Below, piece by piece: positions 2,741 through 5,661 of a stretch of DNA of 5,661 nucleotides (positions within the stretch are counted from its first letter, which is position 1; the number at the start of each line of letters is the position of its first letter). The stretch is from assembly GCA_044373665.1 (NCBI GenBank), contig JBIPNH010000141.1, forward strand, positions 1-5,661, in the 5' to 3' direction. Made by a program: the position numbers and the translations under genes. The stretch comes from JABMMZ01 sp044373665 (GTDB taxonomy: Bacteria; Bacteroidota; Bacteroidia; NS11-12g; UBA955). The notes below the pieces were generated by a model. That model searched no databases. It worked only from the letters and a program-made list of their open reading frames with translations, and was not told the DNA's origin.

Positions 2741-5661
2741 ATGCTGAACAAAATCATTGAGTTCTCAACCAAGAATAAACTCATAATTGGGCTATTTGTC
2801 ATCGCCCTTATTGGATATGGTAGTTTCCAATTCACCAAACTACCCATAGATGCTGTGCCTGACATTACAGACAATCAGGTTCAAGTTATCACTATTGCCC
2901 CTTCACTTGGCGCACCTGATGTGGAACGCCTTATTACCTTTTCGATAGAACAAGCCAATAGCAACATTCCGGGAATTAAGGAAATGAGAAGCTTTTCGCG
3001 ATTTGGCCTCTCGTTAATAACGGTTGTTTTTGAGGATGATGTTGATTTATACTGGGCTCGACAACAAATTAGTGAACGTTTGAAGGTAGCAGAACAACAA
3101 ATTCCAGAAGGATTAGGTTTACCCGAATTAGCGCCCGTAACCACAGGATTGGGTGAAATTTACCAATATGTTTTAAAACCAAAAAAAGGGTATGAAACGA
3201 AATTTGATGCAACTGAACTTCGAACCATTCAAGATTGGATAGTTAGAAGACAATTACTGGGTGTAAAAGGGGTGGCAGATGTAAGCAGTTTCGGTGGATT
3301 ATTAAAGCAATACGAAATTGCAGTAAACCCACAAAAACTTAATGCCTTGGGTGTAACAATTAATGACTTATTTGTTGCGCTCGAAAATAACAATGAAAAC
3401 ACGGGAGGTTCATACATTGAAAAAGCCTCAACGGTTTTATATATTCGATCGGAAGGATTAATTGGCACTATCAATGACATTGAAAACATTGTTGTTAAAA
3501 TGACAAGCAATGGTACTCCCCTTTTGGTTCGCGATGTTGCTGAAGTAAAAATTGGCAGTGCCACTCGTTACGGTGCACTCACATACAACAGTGATGGCGA
3601 AGTGGCAGGCGGTGTGGTTATGATGCTTAAAGGCGAAAACAGCAACAGTGTGATTGAAGCGGTTAAAGACAAAGTCGCTTTAATTAAAAACACACTTCCT
3701 GAAGGGGTTGAAATGGAAGCCTTTTTAGACCGAAGTAAAATGGTAAACAGTGCCATAGGGACGGTTTCCAAAAATTTACTTGAGGGTGCACTCATTGTCA
3801 TCTTTGTATTGGTTTTGTTTTTGGGTAATTTTAGGGCAGGATTTTTGGTTGCTTCGGTCATTCCTCTTTCCATGTTATTTGCCATTGTAATGATGAATTT
3901 ATTTGGAGTTAGTGGCAACTTAATGAGTCTAGGGGCATTGGATTTCGGACTAATTGTTGACGGTGCCGTTATTATCGTTGAATCTGTAATGCATGGTTTA
4001 ACGCTCAATAAAAACAAGCATTCATTAAACAAACTCAGTCAGCCTGAAATGGATAAAGTAGTTACTAAATCGGCCAGTCAGATGATGAACAGCGCAGTCT
4101 TTGGACAGATTATTATTTTGGTGGTTTATCTTCCTATTTTTACGCTAGAGGGAATAGAGGGTAAAATGTTTAAACCGATGGCACAAACGGTCGCTTTTGC
4201 ATTATTGGGTGCCTTTTTATTGTCATTGACTTACATTCCAATGATGAGTGCATTATTTTTGAGTAAAAACACTGAACACAAAAGAAACTGGTCGGACAGA
4301 ATGATGGATTTTTTGGTTGGAATCCATCAAAAATATTTGAGTAAGTTGCTTCGTTTTCCCAAAACAGTCATTGCCTTTTCTTTAGGATTATTTGCCATAT
4401 CCATCCTATTACTTTCACGAATGGGTGGAGAATTCATCCCTGAACTTCCCGAAGGCGATTTTGCAGTAGAAACCAGAGTTTTAACAGGCAGCAGTATCAC
4501 TACAACTAAGGAGGCTTGTATGAAAGGAGCTAAAATATTGAAAGATCAGTTTCCTGAAGTCGAGAAAGTGGTGAGTAAAATAGGAAGTGGAGAAATCCCA
4601 ACCGACCCAATGCCAATGGATGCCGGAGACATGATGGTGATACTCAAAGACAAATCGGAATGGACGTCAGCCAATACTTGGGATGAACTTTCTGAAAAAA
4701 TGAGTAATGCACTTAAGGACATTCCTGGTGTAAGTTATAGTTTTCAATATCCAGTTGCCATGCGATTTAATGAATTAATGACAGGGGCAAAACAAGACAT
4801 TGTTTGTAAAATTTTTGGCGAGAACTTAGACACCCTCTCTAAATACTCTAAACTTTTAGGTCATTTAGCAACGCCAATAGAAGGAGTCGAAAATATTTAT
4901 GTTGAACCAATTGATGGTCAAGCACAACTGATTATCAAATACAATCGACTTGCATTGGCTAGTTTTGGATTAAACATCAAAGACATCAATCAAATTCTTA
5001 ATGCGGCCTTTGCTGGTCAGCACAGCGGTTTGGTGTATGAGGATGAAAAACGCTTTGATTTAGTGGTCCGACTTGACAGTGACAATAGACAAAACATAGA
5101 AGATGTACAAAACTTATTAATTCCAACGTCACAAGGAACTCAAATTCCTTTGTATCAGGTGGCAGAGGTATCCATAAAAGAAAGCGTGAATCAAATTCAA
5201 AGAGAAGATGCCAAACGAAGAATCATCGTTGGGTTTAATGCCAAAGGAAGAGATGTTCAAAGCTTAGTTAATGAACTTAAAACAAAAGTAGAGAGTCAAT
5301 TAAAACTTCCAAGTGGTTATTTCATCACCTATGGAGGTGCTTTTGAAAATTTAGTGGCAGCCAAACAACGCTTATCATTGGCCGTCCCAGTTTCGTTACT
5401 ACTCATCTTTGTTTTCTTATATTTTGCCTTTAATTCAGTGAAACAAGGATTACTAATCTATTCAGCCATTCCGTTGTCTGCTATAGGCGGTATTTTTTTA
5501 CTTTACATTCGCGACATGCCATTCAGTATTAGCGCTGGAGTTGGTTTTATTGCATTGTTTGGAGTGGCTGTTTTAAACGGCATTGTGTTATTGGCAGAAT
5601 TTAACAGGATAAAAGCTGACGGCGAAACCAACCCAATGACTATCGTATTAAACGGCACCAA
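2741..5661 (+). CDS. czcA: CzcA-type heavy-metal efflux RND pump (3' end beyond window)
   Basis: This is an inner-membrane proton/metal antiporter subunit of a tripartite efflux system that would export divalent metals such as Zn, Co, Cd or Ni. I translated 973 codons from ATG 2741 to the edge without a stop. Residues 13-27 form the first helix. The first periplasmic half includes PIDAVPDITDNQVQV (35-49) and SNIPGIKEMRSFSRFG (75-90). Helices at about 345-395 lead to LDFGLIVDGAVIIVES (400-415), the DFGxxxDGAxxxVE signature of divalent-metal pumps. D401, D407 and E414 correspond to the proton-relay residues D402, D408 and E415 of Cupriavidus CzcA. Further helices lie at about 454-508 and 537-558. 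GGEFIPELPEGDF (562-574) opens the second periplasmic half. The last helical block starts near 880 and includes SAGVGFIALFGVAVLNG. The start follows eight A bases, with no Shine-Dalgarno. Normal pumps have about 1,040 residues; many Bacteroidota versions have about 1,440 because of a C-terminal TolC-like part, which cannot be seen here. The Cu/Ag type is less likely, given DFG rather than the CusA motif. Confidence 0.97.
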   Translation, partial: MLNKIIEFSTKNKLIIGLFVIALIGYGSFQFTKLPIDAVPDITDNQVQVITIAPSLGAPDVERLITFSIEQANSNIPGIKEMRSFSRFGLSLITVVFEDDVDLYWARQQISERLKVAEQQIPEGLGLPELAPVTTGLGEIYQYVLKPKKGYETKFDATELRTIQDWIVRRQLLGVKGVADVSSFGGLLKQYEIAVNPQKLNALGVTINDLFVALENNNENTGGSYIEKASTVLYIRSEGLIGTINDIENIVVKMTSNGTPLLVRDVAEVKIGSATRYGALTYNSDGEVAGGVVMMLKGENSNSVIEAVKDKVALIKNTLPEGVEMEAFLDRSKMVNSAIGTVSKNLLEGALIVIFVLVLFLGNFRAGFLVASVIPLSMLFAIVMMNLFGVSGNLMSLGALDFGLIVDGAVIIVESVMHGLTLNKNKHSLNKLSQPEMDKVVTKSASQMMNSAVFGQIIILVVYLPIFTLEGIEGKMFKPMAQTVAFALLGAFLLSLTYIPMMSALFLSKNTEHKRNWSDRMMDFLVGIHQKYLSKLLRFPKTVIAFSLGLFAISILLLSRMGGEFIPELPEGDFAVETRVLTGSSITTTKEACMKGAKILKDQFPEVEKVVSKIGSGEIPTDPMPMDAGDMMVILKDKSEWTSANTWDELSEKMSNALKDIPGVSYSFQYPVAMRFNELMTGAKQDIVCKIFGENLDTLSKYSKLLGHLATPIEGVENIYVEPIDGQAQLIIKYNRLALASFGLNIKDINQILNAAFAGQHSGLVYEDEKRFDLVVRLDSDNRQNIEDVQNLLIPTSQGTQIPLYQVAEVSIKESVNQIQREDAKRRIIVGFNAKGRDVQSLVNELKTKVESQLKLPSGYFITYGGAFENLVAAKQRLSLAVPVSLLLIFVFLYFAFNSVKQGLLIYSAIPLSAIGGIFLLYIRDMPFSISAGVGFIALFGVAVLNGIVLLAEFNRIKADGETNPMTIVLNGT

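Noticed and set aside
2881..4032. Three minus-strand frames (2881-3144, 3229-3564, 3568-4032)
   Set aside because: All lie antisense to czcA, which is continuously open and rich in family motifs, so these are shadows.

Overview
The window looks like chromosomal DNA from a Bacteroidota bacterium, most likely of the Flavobacteriales. The grounds are high A+T, several good matches to the Bacteroidota -7 box TANNTTTG paired with an upstream TTG/TTTG, no Shine-Dalgarno sequences before the starts, and a metal-efflux RND pump whose residues closely follow what I remember of flavobacterial homologues. No database search was possible, so the taxonomy is an inference.

Layout. Bases 1-173 hold a promoter, a complete tRNA-Glu (anticodon TTC, CCA encoded) and a strong intrinsic terminator. 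Bases 259-468 encode a 69-residue two-helix membrane protein of unknown function. Bases 469-662 are non-coding and contain a worn 38-bp copy of a repeat. A minus-strand gene (1187-663) encodes a 174-residue protein with two C-terminal membrane helices, and a good promoter lies in front of it. Bases 1188-1558 have no gene. They hold that promoter, a nested inverted-repeat element of about 200 bp (1301-1503), and the promoter region of the next operon.

Bases 1559-2189 are a two-gene toxin-antitoxin operon of the MNT/HEPN (MntA-HepT) type. The antitoxin nucleotidyltransferase comes first and overlaps the HEPN RNase toxin by 11 bases. All signature residues are intact: GSX10DXD in the antitoxin and RX4HXY in the toxin. 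Two small hairpins follow the toxin.

Bases 2265-2648 encode a small exported histidine-rich protein. After a 92-base gap, a very long open frame runs from 2741 off the right edge of the window. It encodes a CzcA-type heavy-metal efflux RND pump. I translated this frame codon by codon and found 973 codons without a stop. The two genes probably form the start of a divalent-metal resistance locus, with the small protein acting in the periplasm and the pump in the inner membrane. The adaptor and outer-membrane partners would lie outside the window, unless the outer-membrane part is fused to the pump's C-terminus.

The genes belong to known families. The least explained structure is the nested inverted repeat and its degenerate relative about 700 bases away, which together suggest a dispersed repeat family in this genome. 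I did not find a convincing undescribed system.
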